Positions 11,221-22,600 of a stretch of DNA of 64,000 bases are shown piece by piece. Made by a program: the position numbers and the translations under genes. Positions within the stretch are counted from its first letter, which is position 1, and the number at the start of each line of letters is the position of its first letter. Under the pieces are notes generated by a model that made no database searches, had not been told where the DNA came from, and saw only the letters and a program-made list of their open reading frames with translations. The stretch is taken from contig CM041465.1 of NCBI GenBank assembly GCA_023213395.1, positions 251,603,741 through 251,667,740 of the forward strand. The letters are read 5' to 3'. Origin of the DNA: Cycas panzhihuaensis (lineage: Eukaryota; Cycadophyta).

Positions 11221-11913
11221 TCTATGCTGGCTCAACAAAAGGTGGTCGAGCATCCTTGCTTAAAAAAATTCAAAATATTTCAAAATTTTGGATTGTTTTT
11301 GTTCTCCTCTTGTTAATTAGGTTTGCTATTGCACTCCTAGATCAGTTGTAGTTTCATTGGCCTTGAATAGATCCTCATTAATCTGGGTCAATGTGGAAAT
11401 TATTACATCCTTCTCCTTAAGTTTTTCATGTAGAGTAGTAATTTTTACCTTATATCCCCTTTCCATGTCTTCCACCTTTGTTCGTCCATATTTCACACTT
11501 TTCTACAACACCTATTTTGAATGAAGTGGGATAGGGCTCCCTGGTTTTTGTTGTACCCATCTTGTAATCTTCTTCATTTCTTTCTTTATTTTTCTTTTTA
11601 TCTTTGTATCCTGAATAGTATTGGGAAATATAGTCACCCATCATCTCATTGATGCTTCTCCTTGTTGAATAGGTATTTGCGAGGGTTGGGCATCTAGACA
11701 TTGTTGAAGTAATATCACCCATAGGGGTGAGGATTGCTAAAGGGATGAATCTGGATCTCCATGATTTGTTGGCTCATATTGGTAACTGAGAACTTGCACC
11801 AATTTAGATGCACATTGTCCTAAATTTGTGGCAGTACTGGCATCATTCCTCTAGGAATATAGGGGTGTTTTTGTTTGGATAGGAATTTGGTGACTATTAT
11901 TTTAGCCACCCAC
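11221..11913 (-). pseudogene. E2 3' extra region, coding-like, left part
   Basis: This lies between integrase and the 3' LTR. Minus-strand frames give lysine/glutamate-rich segments (for example the 90-codon frame 11450-11722, beginning MGDITSTMSRC) with no recognised domain. Gypsy lineages with an additional ORF after pol exist (Athila, Tat/Ogre types), and this position would fit such an ORF. No transmembrane segment or env feature is visible. The function is unknown. The LTR at 11914 separates this part from the right part. Confidence 0.4.
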
Positions 11914-12031
11914 TGCAATTACTCATCCCTAATATTAGGAATATAGATGCCTCTTGAGAAAATTTTAGTGTTTGCTTTGTACAACTCTTGTACCCAAATC
12001 TCCTAGTCTGAAGTGACCCCTTATAAGTTAG

Positions 12032-12104
12032 GCCGACTTCTACACATTGTTGTAGCTGACTTCTATTAAGTATTTTGGGCGCACATCCCCTTGCTCTAGC
12101 CGAC
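12032..12104 (+). promoter_or_regulatory. Two GCCGAC motifs in U3 of the solo LTR
   Basis: Exact GCCGACTTC at 12032-12040 and 12099-12107, with a degenerate AGCTGACTTC between them. Spacing and context match the cluster in the E0 LTR. Confidence 0.5.
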
Positions 12105-12129
12105 TTCAATTAGTCCTAGTTTTTGCATT

Positions 12130-12137
12130 TATAAATA
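12130..12137 (+). promoter_or_regulatory. TATA box of solo LTR
   Basis: TATAAATA followed by GGGACT, the same core as the E0 LTR at 180-187 on the minus strand. Confidence 0.6.
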
Positions 12138-12495
12138 GGGACTTTCGAGGTCACTTCTAATCATCATTTTGTGCAGGTTTTTCCTCTCATTTCCAGCCTT
12201 GGGCGGTTGCGGATTTTCAGCCTTAGGGCTACATATCTTAGAAGGATTCTCGCCTCGAAGGGCTTGGTGACTATTACAGGTTGTATTAATACTTTTGGAC
12301 TTCTATTTTGTACTTTGTATCGATTTGACATCATCTTTTCAGTATTTGTAATTGATTTATACTTGGAGATATACTTTTATTTGGTATTTTTATATAAGAA
12401 ATTACTAGTTGTATTCTATTATCTGTGAAATTGCTTCGTTCTGTCGCACTTCTATGTCATTTTGAATGAAAGAACCGTTACACAGTCCACTTCTA

Positions 12496-13440
12496 ACCTC
12501 TTGGTGATTGTTGGGACATCCCTCTCCTTGGGAAGTCCTATGATTAAGTGGATAATGTCTAAATCAAGTTTTATTTTCCCTATGTCCTTTTTTAGGGCTA
12601 TCAAAATCTAATCCATCATCTTCATATCCTAGTACAATGGTGGCATATGGGTAAATTTACCCCATTTTGCCTATTTCACCTTGTTGTGAAATGTGGCTGA
12701 TATTCCCTCTAATTCGATCCGCAATTTTGGCAAATAGGTCTCCTGAACACCTGTTGTCTTCATATTGACCCTATGGGTGGAACTAATGGAAAAATAGTAA
12801 TTGATTCAAATAAAATCAAGGTGAAATGCACAGAAACTAATGCATGAAGGCCAAAACTTAGATATGTTTCTTGGTGGAACATAATGCTACTACTCACTGT
12901 TGTATGTGTCCCATGTGTTCATCACCCATAATGCACGATTTTCCAAGGACTGTTGGACTAGAATGTGGTTGCAATTTATCACATACTTCGTCCATTGATC
13001 ACTTGAGTATGTCTTCTTTGCTAGGTGAGAAGAATAAGGTATTCATTCGGTTTAAATCTCCTACATTTTTTCGTACATTCCTCTATTGAAACACTAACAA
13101 GAACACATAGTGCAAAATTCACTATACGGTCTTTTGGCTTGTGCATTCTTATTCCGGTTCCATTTCTGAAATGTATAGTGTATTTTGAAGGAATGAATGC
13201 TTAAAATCTCCTTTTATTTAAATAATAATATTCTCTTTTTCCGTAATATCAATTTTTCAATAATATTCTTTTTTCAATAGCATCCTTTTTTCCTTCAATA
13301 ATATAATATTCTATTTTTTTTCCCACATTTTTTCATATGCTTTTGTCCATGATCTTATTTAGATATATGATTTTTTTTAGTTATGTTCTTTTATTTTCTT
13401 TTTTTTTTTTTGTATTTTGATTTTTACGTACTAGGGTAGA
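12496..13440 (-). pseudogene. E2 3' extra region, coding-like, right part
   Basis: A minus-strand frame from about 12765 down to 12496 reads ETYLPKLRIELEGISATFHN and, further on, ALKKDIGKIKLDLDIIHLII, a charged and probably helical segment. No known domain is recognised. It continues towards 11900 across the solo LTR, so one ORF of roughly 1.3 kb may once have existed downstream of pol. The stretch 12870-13440 is T-rich on the plus strand and shows nothing else. Confidence 0.4.
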
Positions 13441-14870
13441 ATCACATCGTCGACACTAGGACAACCTCGATTGTCCCCAACTTCAAGCAACATGTTATGA
13501 TACATCCAATTGATTCTTGCTAGAAAATACACTAGTGAAGGTAAGGCTTCAACTTGCTATTGTTCACCAACACTGACAACTTCAATTCGTCAATTTCTCT
13601 TAACTAAATAGAACCATTCTAAAAATTCTTTTCACTTCATATGGCCCTAGCCATCTCATATTCAACTTCCTTGGATGGGTTTGGAATTTGTTGCCGTAAA
13701 GCAACACCTAATCTTGTTCGGTGAACTCTAGCGTCCTTAGGTGTTAGTCATGCCATGCTTTCTGCCTAGTTTTCTCTATATTCTGTAACCATTCTACTTT
13801 TTGGCAATTTTCTTCTAACCATAGTAACTACCACAATCTCTCTTGAATGGATTTGTCGTCGTCCAATTGGCAACCTAGTGCTACTCTTAGGCTAGGAATC
13901 TAGAATTCAATTAGAATAATTGCTTCAACTTTGTATACTAACTTAAATGGAGTTTGCCCTGTTGCTTATTTATATGTGGTGCGAAATGCTCACAATACGG
14001 AGGGTAACTTTTCTGCCCAATTAGATCTCTCGATATCATATATTCTTCTCAAGCAACTCTCAATGATTTTGTTTGAGCTCTTTGCTAGACCATTTTCTCA
14101 TGGATAATATGGAGTTGAATTGTGGTGGCTAATCATAAATGTTGTTGTTAATTCCTATATAACTTCATTCAGTAAATGCAACTCTTGATCACTTCCTAAC
14201 TCCATGGAGCAAACCAATCTTGTGATGATCATATCATAAAGGAACCTCATTATGCTCATGGAATCTGCCTTCTGAAGTGGTTGTGCTTCCACCCATTTCG
14301 TTGCATAGTCAGTAGCAGCCAAAATCTACCTCGCTTATGAGCGACGAGTTGCTAATTGGATAGGACCAACAAAATCCAAGCTCCATTTCTTAAATGGTGC
14401 TAATGATTATATTGGGATCAATGGCTAGAAATCATGTCATCATGGCTTTCCCGTTCTCTAACATTCATCGCATTTTTTAACCGATTGTTGAATATCCTCG
14501 AAAAGTGTTGGCCACCAAAATCTGGTTGTTAATACTTTCTTCCATGTATTCTTCACTCCAATGTGGCCTCTTGTTATTCCCACATGGGCTTGGGTGATGA
14601 TTTGATTTACCTCATGGGTTCTAATACATCATTGCAATACATCATCTGGCTTGAGACAATATAATTCTCCATAAATCAATTGGTATGACTCAACTCTTCA
14701 AACTAGGCTTCATCTCTCTACTTTATCCATATGTGGTGGGAATTCCCCGGTTGCCAAAAATTTGGGAATGTCCTCATACCATTCCATTGGAATTGCCTCC
14801 ACACTGAATAATGTTGCATCATGGAAATCATCTTTTACTCCCATTGTCTATTCTCCATTTTCTATCCTTG
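13441..14870 (-). pseudogene. E2 gypsy integrase, decayed
   Basis: Reading minus: an HHCC zinc finger (AHVGITRGHIG then FWWPTL and CDEC, 14465-14640). The DDE core has the first Asp in AATDYATKW near 14310, the second in LGSDQELH near 14190, and the Glu in ENGLAKSSNK near 14095. A GPY/F-type module (MRWLGPYEV near 13640) follows. All three catalytic acids are retained although the frame has stops and shifts. The order RNase H, integrase, then GPY/F fits Ty3/gypsy. No chromodomain was recognised after GPY/F. The enzyme would have joined element cDNA to nuclear DNA. Confidence 0.9.
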
Positions 14871-15277
14871 ACAATTGATCAAAAATGATATGCATCTTCC
14901 TTGGTTTGATGACAATCTTGAAGGTAAATTCTTAGAAAAGCATTAGCCACTTGCTAATACACCAATTCAATAATGGTTTGTTTATTAGATACATCAAAGT
15001 TTAATGATCCATGTAGAATATAAAGGGATTGGATAGTAAATAATGACGAAACTTTTGAAGTGCATAAACCATCCAAAAGACCACCTCTTTCCATGGTCGA
15101 ATAGTTTTGCTTTGCCCTTGTTAATTTTTTGTTGGAAAAATATATAGGATGATCCACATTATTCTCCCTAGGTTGTGCTAATATGCACTCGGTTGCAAAT
15201 TGTGATGCATTTACATGCACATGAAATACTCTGTTCCAATTGAGGAATCTAAGTATAGGGGCTAAGGCTATTGCTCA
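14871..15277 (-). pseudogene. E2 gypsy RNase H, cut by E1 from its RT
   Basis: Minus-strand frame with VNASQFATECILAQPRENNV and FSNKKLTRAKQNYSTMERGG, the classic gypsy RNase H start (V-D-A-S) with Asp changed to Asn. The upstream end stops at the E1 5' LTR. The missing RT portion continues at 21540, where the minus-strand reading ends in RAFKALK, so the two halves meet across the E1 insertion. Confidence 0.9.
15273..15277. other. E1 target-site duplication, left copy (GCTCA)
   Basis: GCTCA here and ACTCA at 21540-21544: five bases with one mismatch, directly outside two equal-length LTRs. Confidence 0.75.
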
Positions 15278-15626
15278 TTTTAATGTGGCAGTTGTTTGAT
15301 AAGCCACTGGTTAATGTTAATGTAGTGGTTTAGCTTAATTGTGATCAACAAAATGGTGCAAGATATGCGGAAGGTCACAACCCTTGTTAGGTGACACCTC
15401 TTGGAAGGATACAAAATCCTAAAACCTTTGTATATTCATAAAATCAAGCAAGTGATAATCAATGTAATGTATTGATCTTTGTGGTGGGTTTTATCCCGAA
15501 AGGGTTTCCCACATAAATTTTGTATACTGTGCATCTGTATTTTGTGTATATCTTGTTTGCTTGTTGTTTATGGTAAAAGATTCTGCAAAATATAAACATG
15601 TATGTATGCATTCATGTTCCTTAACA
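15278..15626 (+). repeat. E1 5' LTR
   Basis: 349 bases ending CCTTAACA. The first bases are TTTTAATG where the 3' LTR has TGTTAACATG, so the terminal TG has decayed to TT. Confidence 0.95.
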
Positions 15627-15638
15627 TGGTATCAGAGC
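15627..15638 (+). other. E1 primer-binding site
   Basis: TGGTATCAGAGC directly after the LTR, an exact tRNA-iMet primer match. Confidence 0.95.
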
Positions 15639-17090
15639 CTCACCCTAGGATCAATTCCCCTCGTGTAACGTTAGAGAGGGGATGTTGGACTCACTGCCAT
15701 ATCTCGAGGATTGTTTACGTGGAGTAACTGCCACCATGGGCCCTGGGACTAACCGCCTTGTGAGGTGTTTAGATATGAGATTTATATCGGATGCTAACAC
15801 CTTGAAGTTTTGGTGTAACGACAATCTTACATAGTTGAAGCTAGAAGTTAAGCAGAGTAGTGAGATCATTGGTTGCCAGGTGATGTCGTCAAACCCAGGA
15901 CATTTCTTGAGGATCCATCTACTCTAATGATGTGCAGGAGCAGGCACAGTGATCGATGATGGTTGAGAAGGTGAAATTCACCTATCAATGAGGCATAGGC
16001 ATAGTTGGAGTCATAATTTAGACATGCAGGCCATGTTCGTAGTGTGAGTTGGCTCATTGGGGGTCATTCAAAGTTGGTTGGTGATCTATAGCAGTGATTG
16101 AAGCCAACAAAGCTTGTTTTGATGGAGATTCAACAATGGCAAAGGTAGCCAAAGCACCATACAAGTCATTCCATTTCTTATCAAAGCACCACTAAAATTG
16201 ACATAAATATAATTATTTACCATCAAAAACCATATATATTTCATCTAAAGAGCGAGATTGGAGCCTGTGATGGTAGTTTTTTGCTATGAATGTGTTGGGT
16301 CCCGTTGTTGGCTATAACAGTGTTTTTTGATGTGATTTGGTCAATTTCTAAGTGGTGGGCAACTTTGTAAGTGTGTCACCAACTCGTTTATAGTTGTATG
16401 TATGATTACTGGTTGGGGTTGGTTTGTACAGCTTCTTGTGTGAAGTGTTGGCCTGCGTTGTGCATTCCTTACCAGCTGTAAGGCATCCATAAAGGAGTTC
16501 GGCTTTCAAATGACCAATGCAAGTCGTGTGGCAGTTGCACCACATATAAATCAACTATTGGAGATCTGCGGGATTTCAAACATCAAAATATTTGATATAT
16601 TTTATCCTTTGTAACCTTAGACGGCTTATTTAGCATGTGCATTAAGTTATTTAACATGTGGGAAAAGTAAAGGGATGTACAACCAAAGTGAAAAGTCGCA
16701 TTTCTTAAGAATATGCCTTTTGGCATATTCCCTCACAAAAAATAACTTTATAAAAGGCCTTTGAACTATTGATATTTGATATTTTTATTTGTGAAGTGTT
16801 GTGAAGCATTTTGAAGTAATATATAATCATTTTTTGAGCCATTTGTCGTGAGAATCTGACTTGGAAGACCATACACCGTGTATTGTGCTGCGATTCCTTT
16901 ATTTTTTGAGCATATTCTAAGGCATCTTAAGTCCTTTTTAAGTATTTTTTGAGCATTTGAGGACTTTTTTGGAGTCTATTGGTGAGGGGTGAATAGTTAG
17001 TGGGCCGCTCTGGGCGTGCATAGTCATTGTTCTGCATTTTCTAGTGAATGTGCCTGAAAAGGAGGTGATCACAATGGTGTAAGTTATGTC
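15639..17090 (+). other. E1 long 5' leader, non-coding
   Basis: About 1.45 kb between primer site and gag with no sustained protein similarity. Small minus-strand frames here are not supported. Confidence 0.6.
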
Positions 17091-17980
17091 TGGAAGACTA
17101 TAAGTTTACTAGTTTAGTGATATTAACTCGTGTGTTGAAGCTCGTTTCTTGAAATGGAACATGATGCCCAAAGTTATCTTTAATGGCAACAATTTCAGCT
17201 AGTGGAAGGCCAACATGGAGTTAATATTGATGGTGAATCAACTCTAGGCGATTACTAAGGCAAAAGTGGACATGGTCCCGTTTGACCATAAAGAAAGTGT
17301 GCGATTTGAGGAGAAGAAATTTATGGTCGGTAGATTGTTGAAACTGTCATTGACACCAAACTAGAGGGCTTTGGTTCATAACCTGGAGCATCCAGACAAA
17401 ATTTGGGCAAAACTATGTGAAACTTTTAAGAAAAAGAATATGAATAGACATCCAGCCTTAATGTTGGAGCTTCTCAATTATAAAATAGAAGATGAGACCA
17501 ACATAAGTTCCTATCTGAATAAAATCACTAACTTGAGGAATAAGCTAGAAGAGTTGAAGTTGAATTCGATTGATGATGCACTTTTGTTCGTGATAATCAT
17601 GTCGAAGTTGCTAACTACTTTTGCCACTTTTTCAGACCATTTATGGTAGAGATAAGGTGATGGAGGCTACCTTTGATGGCATTAAGAATCTTATTCTAGA
17701 AGATAATGCCAAGTTAAAACATCATGTCATGCTTGAAGGTTCTGAATCAAGTTAGGCCTTAGTCATGAAGACGTAGAGGAGAGAGGTCATTCAGGAGGAG
17801 AAGTTCACATAAAGGTTTGGAGAAGACTCTTGGGAAAATAAGAAATTCAATCGTAAATATAACTATTACAAGAAGGAAGGCCACAGAGAAAAAAACTATT
17901 GGTTCAAGAGATAGGACAAATGTAAAGTTAGCCAGGATGACAAAGGGAAGTGCATTATAACACATTGCATTAGAGCGTCA
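17091..17980 (+). pseudogene. E1 copia gag, decayed
   Basis: Starts around FNGNNFSxWKANME near 17182-17222, the usual copia gag opening. It continues through 17371-17649 with LEHPDKIWAKLCETF and LMLELLNYKIEDETNISSYL, matching the UBN2-type gag helical domain. A knuckle-like segment near 17850-17890 reads YNYYKKEGHREKNYW, where the Cys residues have become Tyr (consistent with TGT to TAT). Stops at about 17647 and 17755 break it. Gag would coat RNA in cytoplasmic particles. Confidence 0.85.
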
Positions 17981-20900
17981 GCCTTGTCAATTGAGACAAA
18001 TAAGAGAGACTACTGGATTTTGGACTTTGGAGCGCAAAAGCATATTTCTTTCAAGAAGTGTAACTTTGATATATGGAGTGAAAATCATAGTGGTGCAAAA
18101 ATCATTCTTGGAGATGCTCGCATGTTGCCGGTGGAAGGCGTTGGCGAAGTTTCCTTGGCAGATGGTAAGTTTACATGGGCATATTATGTACCCAAGATGT
18201 AATTGAATTTGTTTTCGGCCTGAGAAATCTGCAAACAAGGAATGAAGGTGAATCTTTATCATGATAGATGCCTAATTAAGGATCTTAAGCAGAATTTCTA
18301 TGTCATTATTACTGGGAAGGTTAGACATAACTTTTGGGTGTTTGAAAAGTTTTAATCCCAAAAGAAGTCTTATGCCTTTGTTGCTAGTACATATGATGTG
18401 AGCAAGATGTGGCATGATTGCCTAGGTCACCTTAATTATAGAAGCATCGCACTACTAAAAAGGTTGAAAATGGTGGAAGGGTTACCATTTGTTTCATGTT
18501 CAGACGGTGTTTGTGAAGGGTGCACATATGGGAAGCATTATTGCTATCCTTTTGCTCAAGACAATGCCTAGAGAACTAAGGAGAAGTTTGAGCTTGTGTA
18601 TATAGATGTGATGGGTCCACTCCCAAACCCTTCAATATCAGGAGCTTGGAACACCTTAGTGTTTGTGGATGATTACACCATATAAGCTTGGGTATATTTC
18701 CCAAAGAACAAGTCAGATGTATTTGATTTCATCTATGACTAGAAAGCGAGTGTAGAAAACGAAAGTGATAAGAAGATTAAGACATTAAGAAGTGATAATG
18801 GCAAGGAATACGACAATCATACATTTAATCAGTTCTGCCAAGATCATAGTATAAAATGGGAGTTTACTATTCCGCATACCCTACAACAAAATGGTGTTGT
18901 GGAAAGGAAAAATCATACCATGATGGAGATGGCAAGGTGTATGGTGCATTCGAGAAACTTGCCACCGATGTTTTGGGAAGAGGCTATGGTGATTATTATT
19001 TACATTATGAACTAGGTACCCACTCAAGTAGTTTGTAGCATGACCCCTAAAGAGAAATGGACTAGTTGTAAATCTGTTATTAGCCATTTTAAAACTTTTG
19101 GGTGCATTGGATATGCGTACATCCCAGACGAAGGTTGCAAGAAGTTGGACCACAAGAGTTTGAAGTGTATTTTTGTGGGGTATTCTGATCAAAACAAAGC
19201 TTACAGACTGTGGGATCCATAGGGGAGAAAAATTGTGATTAGTCGGGATGTCAAATTTGATGAGTTATCGATGTATCATATTGAGGAATCATCAAAAAAA
19301 CCTTTTTTAACCCCCACTACTTCCATTCTTGGATTCGTCAACCGAAGAGGACAATGAGTCAGTCAGTGGAATTCATGAGGAAGCTAGATTGAGTGGAGAG
19401 AGTAATAGTGAGGAGCCATCACATGAAGAAGTACCTCCAGCACCAGGTCCTTTTATACCGTTATGGGTAAGGAAGACGATTGAAGATTCTGGAGTGGTGA
19501 TGCATACCCTTACTGATGAGAGGAGAACAAGAACTCAGTATGCCAGTCAAACTCTATTGGCAGACACCAATAACTCCAATGATCATAATTTGTATGATGA
19601 AGTGAAAGGTGATCCACGATAGAGAGTTGCAATGGAAGAGGAGTATAGTTCACTTATGAAGAATGAGATATGGGATTTGGTTTTGCTCCCTCAAACGAAG
19701 AACCTTGTTAGATACAAGTGAGTCTACAAGACTAAGTTCCACTTTGATAAGGAGGTGGACAAGTACAAGGCTAGGCTTGTCACTCAAGGATTTAAGCAAA
19801 AAGAAGAAATTGATTATGAGGAGATATTTGCACCAGTCTCCAAGATAATGACGATTTGTTTGATCATTTCCTTAGCAGTTGCTTATGGTGGGGAGTTACA
19901 CCAAATGGACGTTAAGTTTATGTTTCTTAATAGAGATCTAAAGAAGGAGATTTACACATCGTAGCCTTTGGGATTCATTGAGAAAGGCCAGGAGCATCTT
20001 GTGTGTCGATTGAAAAAATCACTCTATGGCCTGAAACAAGCACCCCGTGCTTGGTATGAGAAGATTGATGCCAAGTTGAAAGTTGAAGGATTTCTTGTTT
20101 CTAATCTCGATCTAAATTTATATGTGAAAAGGAGAGGGACCTTAATAGTAGCTATTGCATTGTATGTAGATGATTTACTTATCAGAGGCAACTGTAATAA
20201 AACTATTGTAGGAGTCAAGTCCAATTTGGGAGCTACCTTTGACATGATAGAACTCATGAGACTTCACTACTTCCTGGGCATTCAAGTTAGGTAAATGGAA
20301 GATTGGATCATGTTGTTGTAGACACAGTATATGCAGAACCTACTGGAGAAGTTCAAACTACAGGATTGCAAACCAATTGCAACACCATGTGCTAAGGGTG
20401 CAAGACTGCAGAAAGATATGGCCAAACCTTCTATAGATGGATCAAAGTACCATCAGTTGGTAGGGTGTTTGATCTATTTGACTCATACCAGACCAGATAT
20501 TGTTTATGTTGTTGCATTGGTTTCTCGATATATGTAGAATTCTCAAGAACCACATTGGATTGCAACGAAGTGGATTCTGAAATACTTGAAAGGGACACTG
20601 AATGTTGGTCTCGAATATTGTCGTGGTGGGGAGATAAAGTTGAATGGCTACACTAATGCTGATGATCAGAAGTCCACCACTAGATACATCTTTGGTATCG
20701 GTAATGGATTTGTTTCGTGGCAGTCAAAGAAGCAACAAACAATGGATCTATCTTTTATAGAGGCAGAATATCAAGGACTCAGTGCTAGTGCAAAAAAAGT
20801 TGTATGGTTGCAAGGTTTCTTGGAAGTTATTGGAGTTTCAAATGGACATCCGATTATTTTTATCAATAATCATAGTACCATTCATTTGTCAAAGAATCTA

Positions 20901-21050
20901 GGGTTTCATGTTCGTACGAAGCACATTGATATACAACCTACATCCATGAATAGATCAAGTCAGGGAAGTTGTAGGTCTTCTATTATTTGAGTGAATATCA
21001 ACTTGCAGGCGTCTTCACCAAAGCGCTTATTGAAAATCAATTCACAAAGA
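17981..21050 (+). pseudogene. E1 copia pol (protease, integrase, RT, RNase H), decayed
   Basis: The protease motif is WILDFGAQKHIS near 18015 (D-S-G-A changed to D-F-G-A). The pre-integrase finger is WHDCLGHLNY near 18415 with CEGCTYGK. The integrase includes VFVDDYT, RSDNGKEY near 18790, QQNGVVERKN near 18890 and CIFVGYS near 19170. An acidic linker (19329-19622) separates integrase from RT. RT keeps [26 protein letters not shown] near 20010 and catalytic YVDD at 20163-20174. RNase H reads NADDQKSTTRYIFGI, then SFIEAEYQGLS and ends RTKHIDI near 20930. About ten stops and several frameshifts are present. Confidence 0.95.
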
Positions 21051-21178
21051 TGCATACTAGATCAGGACTCACAGATGTTATCCTTAAGGGGGGATATATT
21101 GATGAGGACAAAGGAGTAGGATAGTCCCAACCTTCATGATAATGCAACTGCTGTAGGTTGCAGGTTCCCCACATTCAC

Positions 21179-21190
21179 ATTAAGGGGGGA
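21179..21190 (+). other. E1 polypurine tract
   Basis: ATTAAGGGGGGA directly before the 3' LTR TGTTAAC. A second near-identical tract, CTTAAGGGGGGA, lies 96 bases upstream at 21083-21094. Confidence 0.85.
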
Positions 21191-21539
21191 TGTTAACATG
21201 GAAGTTGTTTGTTAAGCCACTAGTTAATGTTAATGTGGTGGTTTAATTCAATTGTGATTAACGAAATGGTGTGGGATATACAGAGGGTCACAACTCTTAC
21301 CGGGTGACACCTCTTGGAAGGATATAAAATCCTAGAGCCCTTGCATATTCATAAAATCAAGCAAGTGGTAATCAATATGATCTATTGATCTTTGTGGTGG
21401 ATTTATTCTCGAAAACATTTACCACGTAAATCATGTATACTATGCATCTGTATTCTATATATATCTTGTTTGCTTGTTGTGTATGGTAAAAGATTCTGCA
21501 GAATATAAGCATGTATGTATGCATTCATGTTCCTTAACA
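21191..21539 (+). repeat. E1 3' LTR
   Basis: 349 bases, TGTTAAC...CCTTAACA, the same length as the 5' LTR. Confidence 0.95.
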
Positions 21540-22600
21540 ACTCATTTCAGTGCTTTGAATGCCCTTTGTTGGTTAGGTCCCCATTTCTAATCGACATCCT
21601 TCATTAACAAGATCTCTAGGGGTTTAGAGATATATGCGTATCCTTTTATGAATTTCCAATAGTGCCCAATCAATCCTAAAATCCTTTGAGTTGGTTCCTT
21701 GATAATGGTTGTGGATAATGTAAAATTATTGACACTTTGGCAGAATCCATTGACAAGCCTTCCTTGTTGACAATGTGCCCTAGCAAGTTGCCAAACAGAA
21801 CAAGAAATGTACACTGCTCTAGGTTTAGGCATAAATTGTTTTCTTGACAAGTTTGTAGCATCTCCCTTAAAATTTCCATGTGATTTTTCATAATGTCATA
21901 TAACATCTAATCATCTAAGAATATCGCCACTTTCTCCAAAATCATTTTCTTAAAGATATTGATCACTATACTCAGAAATATCACTAGGGCATTTTTAATT
22001 CGAATGGCATCACTCTATATGTATATGTTCCCCATTCAATGACAAATGTGGTTTTTGCTTAGTCCTTTAAGCCAATGTTGACTTGGTTGTGTCTACTTAA
22101 CTTGTTGGTGAAGGAATATACCTCCTTCCCTCCAACCATTTCTAACACATCCTTTGTGAATGAGATTGAAAATGGATCCTTTCTAACCACCTTGCTCAAT
22201 TAATGACAGTCCACACACACCGTTATCTTCCTATTTTTCTTGAGAACTATGACTACAAGACTCACCCAATCACTATATTCTACTTTGTAAATATGTTTGA
22301 CTTCCAACATTTTATCCAATTCCGGTTTTACCTTTTCTTTGTACTTCAAATTCATCGAGTATGGCCTCTACTTAACCAATTTGGCCTCCTTAATCAATTC
22401 TATATGATACATTCCTACCTTAGGAGGAATGCCTTTCAAGTCTTTGTAGGACCAGGCAAAGGCATCCATGAACTCTTCAAATAGTGCATGGGCTTCAAGT
22501 ACAATTTTATCATCCCAATAATCTCCAATTATGATATTGCAAAGACTTTCCTCAATTCCAAGATTCACCTTTGCTGTTTTGACCTTCTCACTTTTGATTT
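21540..22600 (-). pseudogene. E2 gypsy reverse transcriptase, upstream of the E1 insertion
   Basis: Minus-strand reading from 22568 gives FAWSYKDLKGIPPKVGMYHI, the hallmark start of gypsy RT. It is followed by a VIVLKKNRKITVCVD palm segment near 22240, FLDD (Y-x-D-D variant) at 21910-21921, LGHIVNKEG near 21775, and LIGHYWKFIKGYA near 21640, ending in RAFKALK at the E1 3' LTR. Stops and frameshifts abound. It connects to RNase H at 15277 across E1. Confidence 0.9.

Larger units (their letters stand above)
11914..12495 (+). repeat. LTR of the E0 family, probably solo, inside E2
   Basis: It carries TATAAATAGGG (12130-12137), GCCTCGAAGGGCTTGG (12250-12265) and two GCCGAC cores, in the order seen in the E0 LTRs but on the opposite strand. 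No primer site or gag follows it, so it is read as a solo LTR left by recombination. Ends are placed by alignment with 3562-4075; the right end is uncertain by about 15 bases, and no clean target duplication was found. Confidence 0.7.
15278..21539 (+). mobile_element. Copia element E1, complete but decayed, nested in E2
   Basis: 6.26 kb with two 349-base LTRs, a primer site, gag, protease, integrase, RT, RNase H and a polypurine tract in Ty1/copia order, on the strand opposite to E2. By-eye LTR comparison gives about 50 differences in 349, most of them transitions. Confidence 0.95.

Noticed and set aside
12871-13089. Cys-rich plus-strand frame (HCCMCPMCSS) as a zinc protein
   Set aside because: It runs antisense to the E2 region downstream of integrase, is short and matches no family; Cys spacing looks accidental.
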